Of a stretch of 64,000 nucleotides of DNA, positions 35,111 through 44,854 are shown one piece after another. How positions within the stretch are numbered: the first letter of the stretch is position 1; every line of letters starts with the position of its first letter. The notes under the pieces were generated by a model, which ran no database searches, had not been told where the DNA came from, and worked only from the letters and a program-made list of their open reading frames with translations. The stretch is from Bacillota bacterium (GTDB taxonomy: Bacteria; Bacillota; Clostridia; Acetivibrionales; DTU013). The stretch covers positions 62,001 through 126,000 of the forward strand of contig JAFABI010000016.1 of the NCBI GenBank assembly GCA_023426125.1. Direction: 5' to 3'. A program made the translations under genes and the position numbers.

Positions 35111-35934
35111 AGAAGGTTACGCTTCCGTCAGTGTTGAAATATATTATAGTCTGGTTGGCGGTGGCTGTTGCAATTTACCCGTTAATCTACATTGTGACGA
35201 TTGCCATGAAATCCAGCGATGAGTTTTTAACAAATCCCAACAGCCTGCCAACGGGGATTTACTGGAAGAATTTTATCGATGCCTGGAATCTGGGGCATTT
35301 AAACAGTCTTGTATGGAATACGTTATATATTACCGCAGCGACGATCATCATTGTCGTATTGCTGAGCGCCGTAGCAGGTTTCTCGATCATAAAGCTGTGC
35401 GGCAGGGAAGGTAAAATTTTCTATAACTTTTTTCTTATAGGTATTATCATGCCGCTGCAGGTTATCATGCTGCCGCTTTTCAAGATATTGAAAAGCCTGA
35501 GTCTGATCAATAATCCTGCCGGGATTATCCTTATTTACGTCACCATGGGCCTTCCTTTTGCTATTTTTGTTTTTACGGGCTTTTTCAAGACCATTCCCAA
35601 TGAATTGATGGAATCTGCAAGAATTGACGGATGCTCCTATTTTACAACCTTCTGGAAGATCATATACCCGCTGTGCAAGGTTGTTACGGCTACAGTTGCA
35701 ATATTCGTGGGTATCGACGTATGGAAGGATTTTACCGTTCCGCTTGTGTTTGTAACGAATCCAAACCTGAAAACGATGTCCGTAGGACTTTTGTATTTCA
35801 ATAACGAATACAATACAAACTGGCCAGCCCTGGCTGCTGCCATGCTGATCCAGACGCTGCCCATCGTAGGCTTGTATCTTGCAATGCAGGAACGCTTTGT
35901 GGAAGGCATCACAGCCGGCGCTGTGAAAGGGTGA
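35107..35934 (+). CDS. Sugar ABC transporter permease (MalG/UgpE-like)
   Basis: This 275-residue partner permease starts at the ATG that overlaps the preceding stop (ATGA). The EAA loop reads ELMESARIDGCSYFTTFWKIIYPLCK and the chain ends RFVEGITAGAVKG, both standard for MalG-type proteins. Together with the upstream permease it forms the membrane channel of the importer. Its stop overlaps the next gene as well, so importer and sugar-processing enzyme are translated together. Confidence 0.92.
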   Translation: MKKVTLPSVLKYIIVWLAVAVAIYPLIYIVTIAMKSSDEFLTNPNSLPTGIYWKNFIDAWNLGHLNSLVWNTLYITAATIIIVVLLSAVAGFSIIKLCGREGKIFYNFFLIGIIMPLQVIMLPLFKILKSLSLINNPAGIILIYVTMGLPFAIFVFTGFFKTIPNELMESARIDGCSYFTTFWKIIYPLCKVVTATVAIFVGIDVWKDFTVPLVFVTNPNLKTMSVGLLYFNNEYNTNWPALAAAMLIQTLPIVGLYLAMQERFVEGITAGAVKG

Positions 35935-36791
35935 GCAATATGAATGTAAATTATCCGCCGGAATACTGGGAAATCGGGACGATGTCCGATTTCCTCGAGG
36001 CTGTGTCCCCTTCCTGCCTGGAAGAATGCAAAAGGGCGGGTATCAAATGTCTCGAACTGTTTATGGTCGGCAGCACAATAAATACTTCGGCAGAGACAAT
36101 CATTAAAAAATACAGTGAAGATTTTAAAATAATTCAAAACAGCGGACTCGGCCTCTGGTCCGTCCATTTGCCTTTTGGCACGGCGTGGGATATTTCCGCA
36201 CGGAATGAAGACAAACGCAGGCACATTGTGGAAAAGCATTTTCAGCTTATAGAATATGCGGCGCGGTGGGGAGCCGGAAATGCAACCATTCATGCAAGCT
36301 GGGAGCCGGTAAAGGCAAATGAGCGTTCCCAACGTTTCGTATGTGCGGAAAAGTCCATAAGGGCCATAGCGCAAAAGGCTCTGGAATGCAATATGCGGTT
36401 GGCTGTCGAATGCCTGCCGCGTACATGTCTTGGGAACAACAGCGGAGAGCTGCTGCAGCTGACGGCGTGTGAAAATGCATTCATATGCCTGGATTGCAAT
36501 CACCTGTTTTCGGAAACCCACCGGGATTTTATACGCAATGCCGGTCATAAGATTTCTACGCTGCATGTTTCCGATTATGACGGGATTGATGAAAAACATT
36601 GGATCCCCGGGAAGGGGATCATAAACTGGAAGGAAGTAGTAGAGGAACTCGTTAAGGTTCGGTATAAAGGGCCGTTTTTGTTTGAGGTGAACAGAAAATG
36701 CAAGGATGAAATTCATACGGTATACGACCTTGCGGACTTTTGGAAACATTTATGCACTTGTTTGAAAGGATATAGCAAAAATGACGGTTGA
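35931..36791 (+). CDS. Sugar phosphate isomerase/epimerase (TIM barrel)
   Basis: This 286-residue AP-endonuclease-2/xylose-isomerase-like TIM barrel probably isomerises or epimerises the imported sugar. Metal-binding candidates lie in NATIHASWEPV, LAVECLPRTCLGN, FICLDCNHLFSE and LHVSDYDG, followed by the IPGKGIINW segment typical of the family. The GTG at 35931 overlaps the permease stop; the ATG at 35940 is an alternative with GGGTG before it. The substrate is unknown. Confidence 0.88.
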   Translation: MSNMNVNYPPEYWEIGTMSDFLEAVSPSCLEECKRAGIKCLELFMVGSTINTSAETIIKKYSEDFKIIQNSGLGLWSVHLPFGTAWDISARNEDKRRHIVEKHFQLIEYAARWGAGNATIHASWEPVKANERSQRFVCAEKSIRAIAQKALECNMRLAVECLPRTCLGNNSGELLQLTACENAFICLDCNHLFSETHRDFIRNAGHKISTLHVSDYDGIDEKHWIPGKGIINWKEVVEELVKVRYKGPFLFEVNRKCKDEIHTVYDLADFWKHLCTCLKGYSKNDG

Positions 36792-38034
36792 TTTAAAAAA
36801 GTGGCAATGCAAGGTTTTTGTTTTATGCTGGGCGGCATATGCCAGCGCGTATCTTTGCAGGACCAACCTGTCTATTGCGTTGCCAAAGATGCTGGAGAAT
36901 TTTAGCTGGAACAAGGCAAGCGCAGGGTTGATAGGCAGCGCGTTTTTTTGGGCCTATGCCATCGGACAGCTTATTAACGGATACATGGGAGACAGGATTC
37001 AGACCCGAAGGTTCATTTTCCTCGGATTAGGCATGTCATCCATTGTAAATATAAGCATAGGCTTTTCACAGAGCTTTTTAACGGTTCTCCTGCTATGGAT
37101 GGTGAACGGATTTCTTCTTTCCATGCTGTGGGGGCCGATTGTAAAATGCATTTCGGTATGGTTTTCCCGGTCTCAGCGGAACCGTGTGGCAATGGGGATG
37201 TCCATGTCCATGATCGGAGGTTATTTGCTGTCATGGGGTGTAGTTGGCGCGATTGTCTCGGTCACATCCTGGTCATGGGCGTTCTGGATTCCGGGTATTG
37301 TCACAATAGGCTACTCCGTTATATGGGTATTGAATATGAAGAACCACCCCCGGGAGGTAGGGCTTGAAGTACAGGATTCCGCTGAAGCTGGGGATGCCGC
37401 TCCTGCAGCGGCTGAACGCGGCTCCGTTTCCCTTTTTCATATAATACGTGAATCAAAGCTGTACCTGGTGGCAATAGCTTGTGTTGCCCAGGGGGTTATC
37501 AAGGATGGCATAACATTGTGGACGCCTTCCTTCCTGCAGGATGTTTTTCATCTCAGTCAGGAGAAGACGGCTTTTTTTTCGGTGATTGTCCCGCTGGTCA
37601 GCATACTCGGAATCGTAATTGCCGGATGGCTGAACAAAACCTTCAAAGAGAAGGAAAAGGTGCCTGTAATGCTTCTTCTGGCCTGTACTGCAGTATTCTG
37701 TATCATCATGTTCTATTTTTCCGGCGTACACCTGTACCTTGATATTCTTCTTTTAAGCCTGTCATCCTCGTTGATGTACGGAGCGAATACACTGCTGCTT
37801 ACCATCGTTCCTTTGAATTTTTCACGCTTTAATAAGGTATCGGGTATTGCAGGCTTTTTGGATTTCTGTTCTTATATGGGAGCTGCGCTGTCAGGGTTTC
37901 TTACAGGCTTTATCGTTGACAGCGCCGGATGGAAATATATGATGGTTATGTGGGCTGCACTGGCATTCCTGGGTATCATAAGCATATTGGCGGGATATTT
38001 GAAAAAGAAAAAAGTAATGCATAATATTATGTGA
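36781..38034 (+). CDS. MFS transporter, organophosphate/sugar-phosphate (OPA) type
   Basis: This 417-residue transporter has about twelve membrane helices. YASAYLCRTNLSIALPKML, FFWAYAIGQLINGYMGDR and GPIVKCISVWFSRSQRNRVAMGMS match the OPA/hexuronate branch of the major facilitator superfamily. It overlaps the isomerase gene by eleven bases, so it belongs to the same operon. It could import a sugar acid or phosphate, or export a product of the pathway; the direction cannot be inferred. Confidence 0.9.
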   Translation: MTVDLKKWQCKVFVLCWAAYASAYLCRTNLSIALPKMLENFSWNKASAGLIGSAFFWAYAIGQLINGYMGDRIQTRRFIFLGLGMSSIVNISIGFSQSFLTVLLLWMVNGFLLSMLWGPIVKCISVWFSRSQRNRVAMGMSMSMIGGYLLSWGVVGAIVSVTSWSWAFWIPGIVTIGYSVIWVLNMKNHPREVGLEVQDSAEAGDAAPAAAERGSVSLFHIIRESKLYLVAIACVAQGVIKDGITLWTPSFLQDVFHLSQEKTAFFSVIVPLVSILGIVIAGWLNKTFKEKEKVPVMLLLACTAVFCIIMFYFSGVHLYLDILLLSLSSSLMYGANTLLLTIVPLNFSRFNKVSGIAGFLDFCSYMGAALSGFLTGFIVDSAGWKYMMVMWAALAFLGIISILAGYLKKKKVMHNIM

Positions 38035-38103
38035 ACTATTATAATAAAGACAGGCTTTTTTATATGTATGGTATGAATATGGTTGTAACGGGGTGTTAAT
38101 GTA

Positions 38104-39930
38104 TTGGCTGCCAGGACATTTAATGCTGTTTTTTATAGGTTACATAAGTTTTTTTCCATAAAGACTTTAAAGTTCAAGCTTATTTTAAGCTATGTTTTTA
38201 TTGTTGCTTTTTCCGCCGTTGCGATTGGAGCCGGTGCGTACAACAAGGCTTCGGGGTCCCTTGAGTACGCTGCCGAGCAGCATGCGTCGCAATCCTTGAT
38301 ACAGATAAGCGACAGTCTGGATGGTTTTACAAGGGAAGTGAACCGGATATCGTTTGCATTGAATGGAAACCAAAGACTGGTGGATATCCTGAACAAACAC
38401 GGAAGCCTGAGCGGCCTGGAAGGAATCAAGGATTATAAAGAGGTACAGGATATTATTTACAGTACCACCGAATATTATTTTGACGTGACCGGGTGTACGA
38501 TTTTTGCTCTTGACGGCAGAAACTTCAGCATGAACTCCAAAAGCGTCAGCCTGGAGTATGATTTTCATAAGGAAAATTGGGTTGATATTCTTGAAAAAAG
38601 GAAGAATTATTTTCTGCCTTCCCATTATCAGACCTATCTTTTGCCTGCAAACAGCAAAAAGGTCATATCTCTGGCAAAGCCCTTGAAGGATACGGAAAAG
38701 AGAAGTACGGTCGGCTATCTGCTCATTGATTACGGCATTAAATTCTTTGAAGATATCATCCAGAATAAAATGGTGACGCAGAACAGCAACATATTTATTA
38801 TGGACCAGGACGGACAGATCGTCTATTCCCAGGGAGACAAGGATTATGAAGCCGCCCGGGGAATAGCCGGCAGCTATGTCGGGCATGACAAATATGACCG
38901 GGTAATGACCATTAAAACCTTTTTCGATCAGGAAAAAATCTTTTTATCCTATTATAAATCTTCGTATAACAACTGGACCGTAGTGCAAACGGTTCCTCTT
39001 GATGAGGTCTACCGCAATATTAAGGATATCGGCTTTTTTACGCTGAAGATTATTGCCGCGGGCCTGATTTTTACCATAATCGTATCGTTGTTCCTGTCTT
39101 CAAGCATCATACAGCCCATCAATGAGCTTCAGAAAAACATGAAAATGGTTGAGCAGGGGAATTTCCGCATCCCTGTTTTGAAAGATTCCACGGATGAAAT
39201 TGCACAGCTTCAGAACAGCTTTTATCGAATGGCCGGGAAAATCGATGAAATGATAGAAAAAAACTATAAGGCTGAGCTTCTGAGGAAGGAAGCCGAACTA
39301 AAGGCGATTCAGTCTCAGATCAATCCCCATTTTCTTTGCAATACGCTCTCCATAATCGATAGTATGGCAGCGATCAAAGGAAATACCGGGGTTTCAAAAA
39401 TGTGCCAGGCATTGAACAAGCTGTTCAGGTACAATATTGACTTCAGGAAATACGCCACCATCAGGCAGGAAATGGAGCAGATACGGCTTTATCTGTATAT
39501 TCAGGCCGTCCGTTATAAGGACCGTCTGGTGTATGCCATCAATCTGCCCGAGGAGCTGGAAGAGTGTAAAATAATGAAATTATTGATCCAGCCCATTGTA
39601 GAAAATGTCATTATTCATGTAGTGGAGAAGAAAAAAGGCGTTTACCGGCTGAATATAGACGTCTCGAAAAATGACAGGGGCGATATCGACTTAACGATAA
39701 AAAACAGCGGACAGGGGATTTCTGCCGGCAAACTGCTGGAAATAAAGAATAACCTGGATAAAGCCGGCGATTTGTTTGCAAAACCAAATGGTAAAAACGG
39801 ATACCATATTGGCCTGGAAAACGTTCATTGCAGGATCAGGCAAAATTATGGAAACCAATACGGTCTGTCTGTTTTTAGTGAACCGGAAGCAGGTACATCG
39901 GTCGTAATCAGTGTTCCACTCATGAAATAG
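38104..39930 (+). CDS. YesM-type sensor histidine kinase
   Basis: This 608-residue kinase has helix 1 at about residues 21-43, an extracellular sensor domain, helix 2 at about 310-333, a HAMP linker, and a His_kinase domain with QINPHFLCN (His409). The N-box is QPIVENVIIHVVE, with Val where Gly is usual after the histidine. The ATP-lid region GLENVHCRI is present. A TTG start follows GGGGTG. It is immediately upstream of its AraC-type partner and downstream of the sugar operon, whose substrate or binding protein it likely senses. Confidence 0.92.
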   Translation: MAARTFNAVFYRLHKFFSIKTLKFKLILSYVFIVAFSAVAIGAGAYNKASGSLEYAAEQHASQSLIQISDSLDGFTREVNRISFALNGNQRLVDILNKHGSLSGLEGIKDYKEVQDIIYSTTEYYFDVTGCTIFALDGRNFSMNSKSVSLEYDFHKENWVDILEKRKNYFLPSHYQTYLLPANSKKVISLAKPLKDTEKRSTVGYLLIDYGIKFFEDIIQNKMVTQNSNIFIMDQDGQIVYSQGDKDYEAARGIAGSYVGHDKYDRVMTIKTFFDQEKIFLSYYKSSYNNWTVVQTVPLDEVYRNIKDIGFFTLKIIAAGLIFTIIVSLFLSSSIIQPINELQKNMKMVEQGNFRIPVLKDSTDEIAQLQNSFYRMAGKIDEMIEKNYKAELLRKEAELKAIQSQINPHFLCNTLSIIDSMAAIKGNTGVSKMCQALNKLFRYNIDFRKYATIRQEMEQIRLYLYIQAVRYKDRLVYAINLPEELEECKIMKLLIQPIVENVIIHVVEKKKGVYRLNIDVSKNDRGDIDLTIKNSGQGISAGKLLEIKNNLDKAGDLFAKPNGKNGYHIGLENVHCRIRQNYGNQYGLSVFSEPEAGTSVVISVPLMK

Positions 39931-39940
39931 GGGGAATTTG

Positions 39941-41569
39941 ATGGGTTACAGGGTATTGGTTGTTGATGACGAAGAACTGACAAGAAAAGGCATAATCAAC
40001 AAGGTAAGCTGGAGCAGCTTTGATGTTGAAAGCGTTGACGAGGCTTCGGACGGAGAGGAAGCGCTTGACAGGATACGGAAAGGCCGTCCTGACATTGTAA
40101 TAACCGATATTAAAATGCCGGAGCTTGACGGGCTGTCTCTGATAAAAAAAGTAACGGAGGACGGCTGCCGGGCCAAATTTATTATCATCAGCGCCTATTC
40201 CGAGTTTGAATATGCGAAAAGCGCAATGTCCTACGGAATAAGGAATTATGTGCTTAAGCCTATTGATGCCGAAATTCTGGAACAAATCATCTTGGATACG
40301 GTGAAGGAGATCCGGATGGAAGCTTCCAGAAATGAGCAGCTTGACTCATACCGGCAGCAAATGTTATTGAAGCAGAAGATCAAAAGAGAGCTGCTTTTGA
40401 CGGAGCTCTTCCTTGATAACAACAGTGAGGCCTTGATAAATACGGTGTTAAGAGAAAATCATATTTCATTTGCATATCCCTGTTTTTTTGTTGCCACGGT
40501 TGCTTTGAATCTGCATGAACTGCTGAAGGCGAATGAAGACCAATTAATCGCCCAATGCGGGAATATAATTCAAAAGGCGACAGAGCCCTATGGCAATATC
40601 CTGTTTTTCAGAAATGTCTATTCAATGAATGAATATATACTTATTTTCAATATTTCAGAAAAGAAGGATGCGGGATACTACCGGGAGACTGTAGTTAAAA
40701 GCATTTTGAATGAATTGTCGAAACAGCTAAGGATACAGGTCTTTGCCGGAATAAGCCTGGTAGTCCGTCTTTTAATCAATATAACCAAAGCATACAATCA
40801 GAGCAAATCCGCAGCAAGCGAAGCAATATTGCGAGGCGGCAACGGCATATTCGAGTTTTCCGATTTTATAAACGAAGGGCTTGTCGTCAAGGAAATCGAG
40901 AATAGCAAGCACGTGCTGTTTGCTTTCATTTTAAACGGCAGGAAGGGCGCTGCAATAAGCTATATCCAGGATATTTTTACCGGGGGCAATCACCCTATTT
41001 TAAACCATATTCATCTCAGGATATTTTGTACGGAGGTCCTGATCGAGTTGGAAAAGCTCATGCGGAAAAATAACCTGGATATGGAGCAGATTGTCACTGA
41101 AAAATACAATTTTGTAAATCATGTAACCGTTACAGGCAATATCAGGCAGATGATGCTTTCCTTACAGGAAATCGTCGTCCAGGTCGCCGACATTCTTCCC
41201 AGGGATAAAAGGAATGTTTCCCATAATCTTGTCACGGAAGTAATTGATTATATTAATGACAACTACAATGAGGAAATCAGTTTGAGGCGGATCGCTGACA
41301 TGTACTATATCAACCCCAATTATTTCTGCAAGATTTTCAAGGATGTTACAAATCTAAATTTCAACATGTACGTAACAAAAGTCCGGCTGGAAAAAGCCAC
41401 ACATTTTCTGAAGGTTACGAATTTGACCATAAATGAGGTGGCCGGGATGGTGGGCTTTCATCCCAAGTATTTTTGCAAGGTGTTCAAGAATGAGCTCAAG
41501 ATGACTCCAAAGGAATATATGCTGCGGAAAACAGAGCAGGAAGCGGATGGTATTGATTCACAGGGATGA
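39941..41569 (+). CDS. YesN-type response regulator with AraC output domain
   Basis: The 542-residue protein has an N-terminal receiver domain with acidic pocket D9-D10, phospho-acceptor Asp56 (IVITDIKMP) and lysine in NYVLKPID. A long central linker follows, then a C-terminal AraC domain (SLRRIADMYYINPNYFCKIFKD, INEVAGMVGFHPKYFCKVFKNELK). The ATG at 39941 is six bases after GGGGG; an in-frame TTG three bases earlier is less likely. It forms a two-component pair with the kinase 10 bp upstream and should activate the sugar operon at 32494-38034. Confidence 0.93.
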   Translation: MGYRVLVVDDEELTRKGIINKVSWSSFDVESVDEASDGEEALDRIRKGRPDIVITDIKMPELDGLSLIKKVTEDGCRAKFIIISAYSEFEYAKSAMSYGIRNYVLKPIDAEILEQIILDTVKEIRMEASRNEQLDSYRQQMLLKQKIKRELLLTELFLDNNSEALINTVLRENHISFAYPCFFVATVALNLHELLKANEDQLIAQCGNIIQKATEPYGNILFFRNVYSMNEYILIFNISEKKDAGYYRETVVKSILNELSKQLRIQVFAGISLVVRLLINITKAYNQSKSAASEAILRGGNGIFEFSDFINEGLVVKEIENSKHVLFAFILNGRKGAAISYIQDIFTGGNHPILNHIHLRIFCTEVLIELEKLMRKNNLDMEQIVTEKYNFVNHVTVTGNIRQMMLSLQEIVVQVADILPRDKRNVSHNLVTEVIDYINDNYNEEISLRRIADMYYINPNYFCKIFKDVTNLNFNMYVTKVRLEKATHFLKVTNLTINEVAGMVGFHPKYFCKVFKNELKMTPKEYMLRKTEQEADGIDSQG

Positions 41570-41655
41570 TAGGATAGAGAACTGGAACAGGTTTAAGAAC
41601 CTTTCATTCTATTTTGATGCTTATCCTGTAATAAATAATAAGTAAATAATACCTG

Positions 41656-42561
41656 CTATAAAAGCTGATTATGCAAACGGGTGCCGATGAGTTCGATAAA
41701 CTTGACGGCGGCTGCGGAAAGAGGTGTATTGTTGAGCCTGATAATGCCGATTTGCCTTGGAGGGATCTTCTCCGCGAAATCCAGTTCAAAGAGGCTGCCG
41801 TTTTCCAGATCCTCTTCGGCAAAGTTCCTGACAACACAGGAAATGCCCAGCCCCCGGCGCGCAAACTGGACAAGCAGGTCGCTGGTAGCCAGCTCGATTT
41901 CCGGAACCAGGGATATTCCTCTGGAAGAAAGGAAATTATCCATATACCTTCGGGTGCTTGTATTCTTTTCCAGCATGATCACAGGATAGTTCAATAACTC
42001 TGCCAGGGCTGTTTTTCCGGAAGCCAGCTGGCCGAATTTGTAATTTGCGATGAAGCAATCCTGGATTTCCATGGCGTTGATGACATCCACCGCGCTGTCG
42101 TCATGGAGCGGCAGGCTCGCCACGCCAAAGTCGATACTCCCGTTTTTGAGACTGGCCACAGTTTCGGGAGAAGGTCCGTTGGTCACCTTGATGCGCACTT
42201 TCGGGTAACGCTTGTGGAATTCCTCCAGGTGGGGCAAAAGGAAGTATTTCAGGGTCATGTCGCTTGCTCCGATGCGTATCTCGCCGGCATCCAGATTTAT
42301 GGCTTCGGAAAACTTGTTTTCCGCCAGAAGGATCATGTGATATCCCTGGGCAACGTATTTGTATAAGACTTCACCCTCCGGCGTAAGCTTTATGCCTTTT
42401 GGCGTCCTGAAGAACAGCTGGCCCCCCAGCTTGGTTTCCAGCTGCCGTATGGACTGACTGACCGCAGGCTGGGAGATGAACAGTTCCTGGGAAGCCCTGG
42501 ATATACTGCCCGACCTGACGACGGTATAGAAAACTTTGTATAATTCGAGGTTAATATCCAT
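41656..42561 (-). CDS. LysR family transcriptional regulator
   Basis: This 301-residue regulator has an N-terminal winged helix (YKVFYTVVRSGSISRASQELFISQPAVSQSIRQLE) and a C-terminal effector-binding domain of the periplasmic-binding-protein fold. An AAGGA site lies nine bases before the ATG. It is 21 bp downstream of the NagD-like gene on the same strand, so both are probably one transcript. Its last 40 bp are repeated as a relic at 32221. Confidence 0.92.
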   Translation of the reverse strand: MDINLELYKVFYTVVRSGSISRASQELFISQPAVSQSIRQLETKLGGQLFFRTPKGIKLTPEGEVLYKYVAQGYHMILLAENKFSEAINLDAGEIRIGASDMTLKYFLLPHLEEFHKRYPKVRIKVTNGPSPETVASLKNGSIDFGVASLPLHDDSAVDVINAMEIQDCFIANYKFGQLASGKTALAELLNYPVIMLEKNTSTRRYMDNFLSSRGISLVPEIELATSDLLVQFARRGLGISCVVRNFAEEDLENGSLFELDFAEKIPPRQIGIIRLNNTPLSAAAVKFIELIGTRLHNQLL

Positions 42562-42582
42562 ATAAGCATTCCTTATCTATAT

Positions 42583-43362
42583 CTATAATCCCAGGATATC
42601 ACCGACGCCCTCAAGGATACAATTGGGCTTGTAGGGGAATTTGCCGACTTCCTCCCTGGTGGTCACTCCGCTTAGCACCAGGATGGTATCGATCTCCGAT
42701 TCAATTCCGGCGATGATGTCGGTATCCATGCGGTCGCCTATGATAACGGCCTCCTCCAGCTTGCAGCCCAGCTTCTTCAAGGCGTTGCGCATAATAAGGG
42801 GATTGGGCTTGCCGATGTAATAGGCCTGCTTCCCGGTAGACAGCTCGATGGGGGAAATCAGTGCCCTGGTCGCCGGGGCGATGCCTCTTTCCGTAGGACC
42901 TGTCAGATCAGGGTTGGCTCCGATAAGCTTGGCCCCTTTCAGCACCAGCCGGACCGCATGCTCGATTTTTTCATAACTGTAGGTTCTGGTTTCACCGACC
43001 ACCACATAATCAGGGTTTATATCGTTCATGGAAAACCCCACGTCATACAAAGCATTGGTCAAACCCGCATCGCCGATGACATAAGCGCTCCCTTCGGGAC
43101 ACTGGCTTGAAAGAAAGCTGGCGGTAGCCATGGCGCTAGTATAAAAATGGCTTTCATTCACTTCCAGCCCCATGCGCTGGAGCTTTTGCTGAAGCTCGCG
43201 CGGAGTTCGCTCACTGCTGTTGGTAAGAAAAAGGAATTGCTTGTCCTCACGCTGAAGCCAGCTTACAAATTCTCTCACACCGGGCAGTATGTTGTTGCCA
43301 TGATAGATAACTCCGTCCATATCTGAAATAAAGCCGATTTTGCTTCTGATTTTCTGCAGCAT
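42583..43362 (-). CDS. HAD-IIA hydrolase (NagD-like phosphatase)
   Basis: This 259-residue HAD phosphatase has motif I FISDMDGVIYHGNNILPG, motif II FLTNSSERTP and the late VIIGDRMDTDIIAGIESEIDTILVLSGV motif of the NagD/PGP subgroup. The second of two adjacent ATG codons (43362) gives the better spacing from GGGAGG. NagD-like enzymes clear nucleotide or sugar phosphates in the cytosol. A family 1 repeat element lies 26 bp upstream of its start. Confidence 0.9.
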   Translation of the reverse strand: MLQKIRSKIGFISDMDGVIYHGNNILPGVREFVSWLQREDKQFLFLTNSSERTPRELQQKLQRMGLEVNESHFYTSAMATASFLSSQCPEGSAYVIGDAGLTNALYDVGFSMNDINPDYVVVGETRTYSYEKIEHAVRLVLKGAKLIGANPDLTGPTERGIAPATRALISPIELSTGKQAYYIGKPNPLIMRNALKKLGCKLEEAVIIGDRMDTDIIAGIESEIDTILVLSGVTTREEVGKFPYKPNCILEGVGDILGL

Positions 43363-43390
43363 CATATTCCTCCCAATCCATTTAAAGGAA

Positions 43391-43550
43391 TTTTATAACG
43401 AGGCGACAAAATGCCCCCACCTCTATAGGTGGCAGGTACCGATTTGGTTTTCAGGCGGTGAGCATATCTCCCGCCTCGTTGAAACTCCGCTACGGTAAGG
43501 ATATTTTTCTACAACCGAAAAATTTCCTTTTGAGTAAGGTCGTTATAAAA
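43391..43550 (-). repeat. Family 1 inverted-end element, copy 2
   Basis: Perfect 11-bp ends, TTTTATAACGA and TCGTTATAAAA, bound a 160-bp element matching 11181-11384. Its internal stem reads AAGGATATTTTTC/GAAAAATTTCCTT, where copy 1 has AAGGAAATTTGTC/GACAAATTTCCTT: a G-to-T change is matched by C-to-A on the facing strand. Both complete copies stand directly 5' of a minus-strand gene. Between this element and the one at 43795 lies a GGTGTCTGTCCCTTTGACACC-type palindrome near 43707 and nothing gene-like. Confidence 0.8.
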
Positions 43551-43794
43551 CTCAAGCATAATTTATATAAATGCCTTACTAAATTATATCCGTTACAAAT
43601 ATTCGCGTCAATGAAATGCTGCAAAAGCTTCCTTTACGCTAAAGTTTCCTTTATCTATGTTTACGCGGCCTGTTCTTGTACGGGTTGTGTTCAAGGGGGA
43701 GTCAAGGTGTCTGTCCCTTTGACACCCATGTCGTTTACATAAAGCCGTTTCATAAAACTCTTCCATAAATTTCATTAAGCTGGTATAATATTGC

Positions 43795-43912
43795 TTAGTA
43801 CTACCGCGAAATATTTTAATTATCCTTTCAAAGATATCGCATTATGGCGTCGAAGATATTTTTGAAAGGCGACGATGCGGATAAATCAATGTTTATTTCT
43901 CTGTAGTATTGT
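43795..43912 (-). repeat. Family 3 element with covarying hairpin, copy D
   Basis: In the orientation of copies A and B it runs on the minus strand: ATACTACAGAGAAATAAACA, TTGATTTATCCGCATCG, TCGCC, then stem TTTCAAAAAT facing ATCTTTGAAA and the other end TACTACCGCGAAAT. It lies just upstream of the lytic transglycosylase gene. Confidence 0.75.
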
Positions 43913-43944
43913 TGAAAAAACAAACGTAAGGGAACGTGTACGAA

Positions 43945-44850
43945 ATGAGAATGAATAAAAGGATAACCTGGATTGCGGTTGTTTGCGTTTTGGCTGGCTG
44001 CCTTACCAATGCGGTGTCATATGCGTCCGATATTGATTCAATGCAAACCGGTAGCACTTATGCCATTGTGACATCCCAATCCACACCCGCGCCTGCGGCA
44101 TCACCCTACAAAAAAGTTTCATCCTCTGCGACACCTGCAGTTGCACCATCTCCTGCACCTTCCGCGACAATTGCTGCGACATCATTAGCTACCCCTGGTG
44201 CGACACCTGGACCGGTGCCGGCACAAATGCCGTCAGAGACACCGGATGCGGCTCCGGCCGTCACCCCGTCTTTGGAATCTTCCGCCACACCGGCTTCGAC
44301 GCCTGAGATACAACCTACACCCACACCCGTAGATGACGAAAGCCTCTGGTACAGAGAGAAGCTTCCGCTTAAAAAAGAGCATCAGAAGCTCCTGTGGGGC
44401 TATTGCAAAACAAGGGAACTGGATTATATCGATATGCTGGCCCTGATCGCAACGGAAAGCAACTTCAACGAAAACGCCTGCAGCGGCAAGTATAAAGGCT
44501 ATTTCCAGATCAGTACCTCCAATTCCGCAAATCTTGCAAAGACCTTGAAAACGCTTAACAAACCTCTGGACGGTGCAATCAATATCAACTGGGGAACGGC
44601 GATGTACAGCTGGATATTGGCGGATAAACGACTTGAAGGGATCGACGATGAAAAGGATAGGCGCGATATCGCCCTGTCCATTTACCAGCGTGGATCGGGC
44701 GGCTATGACAAATATGGCTTAAGCTCCGGATTTCTTAAAATCTTCTATAAAAAGCGGGGCATCGTAAGCGCCTATTTTGAAGATGATAAAGCCGAAGAAA
44801 CCGATAAGGCCGATAAAGCCGATAAGGCCGATAAAGCCGATAAAGAATGA
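43945..44850 (+). CDS. Secreted lytic transglycosylase-like (SLT) protein
   Basis: The 301-residue protein has an N-terminal signal (RITWIAVVCVLAGCLTNAVS), then about 95 residues rich in Ala, Pro, Thr and Ser that form a wall-spanning linker. An SLT-type lysozyme-like domain follows. The likely catalytic acid is Glu171 in ALIATESNFNENA, followed by GYFQIS, usual for the fold. The end is five DKA repeats encoded by alternating 9-base units. It probably cleaves or remodels peptidoglycan. The ATG at 43945 is chosen; an upstream GTG is too near the ribosome binding site. Confidence 0.82.
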   Translation: MRMNKRITWIAVVCVLAGCLTNAVSYASDIDSMQTGSTYAIVTSQSTPAPAASPYKKVSSSATPAVAPSPAPSATIAATSLATPGATPGPVPAQMPSETPDAAPAVTPSLESSATPASTPEIQPTPTPVDDESLWYREKLPLKKEHQKLLWGYCKTRELDYIDMLALIATESNFNENACSGKYKGYFQISTSNSANLAKTLKTLNKPLDGAININWGTAMYSWILADKRLEGIDDEKDRRDIALSIYQRGSGGYDKYGLSSGFLKIFYKKRGIVSAYFEDDKAEETDKADKADKADKADKE

Positions 44851-44854
44851 CAAA

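Noticed and set aside
35637..36749. A 370-codon open frame on the minus strand
   Set aside because: It lies opposite a permease and an isomerase whose motifs, overlaps and ribosome binding sites are clear; the minus-strand product has no recognisable domain and no start site.
44803..44847. Short tandem repeat considered as a CRISPR-like array
   Set aside because: The 9-base units are in frame, encode DKA and have no spacers.
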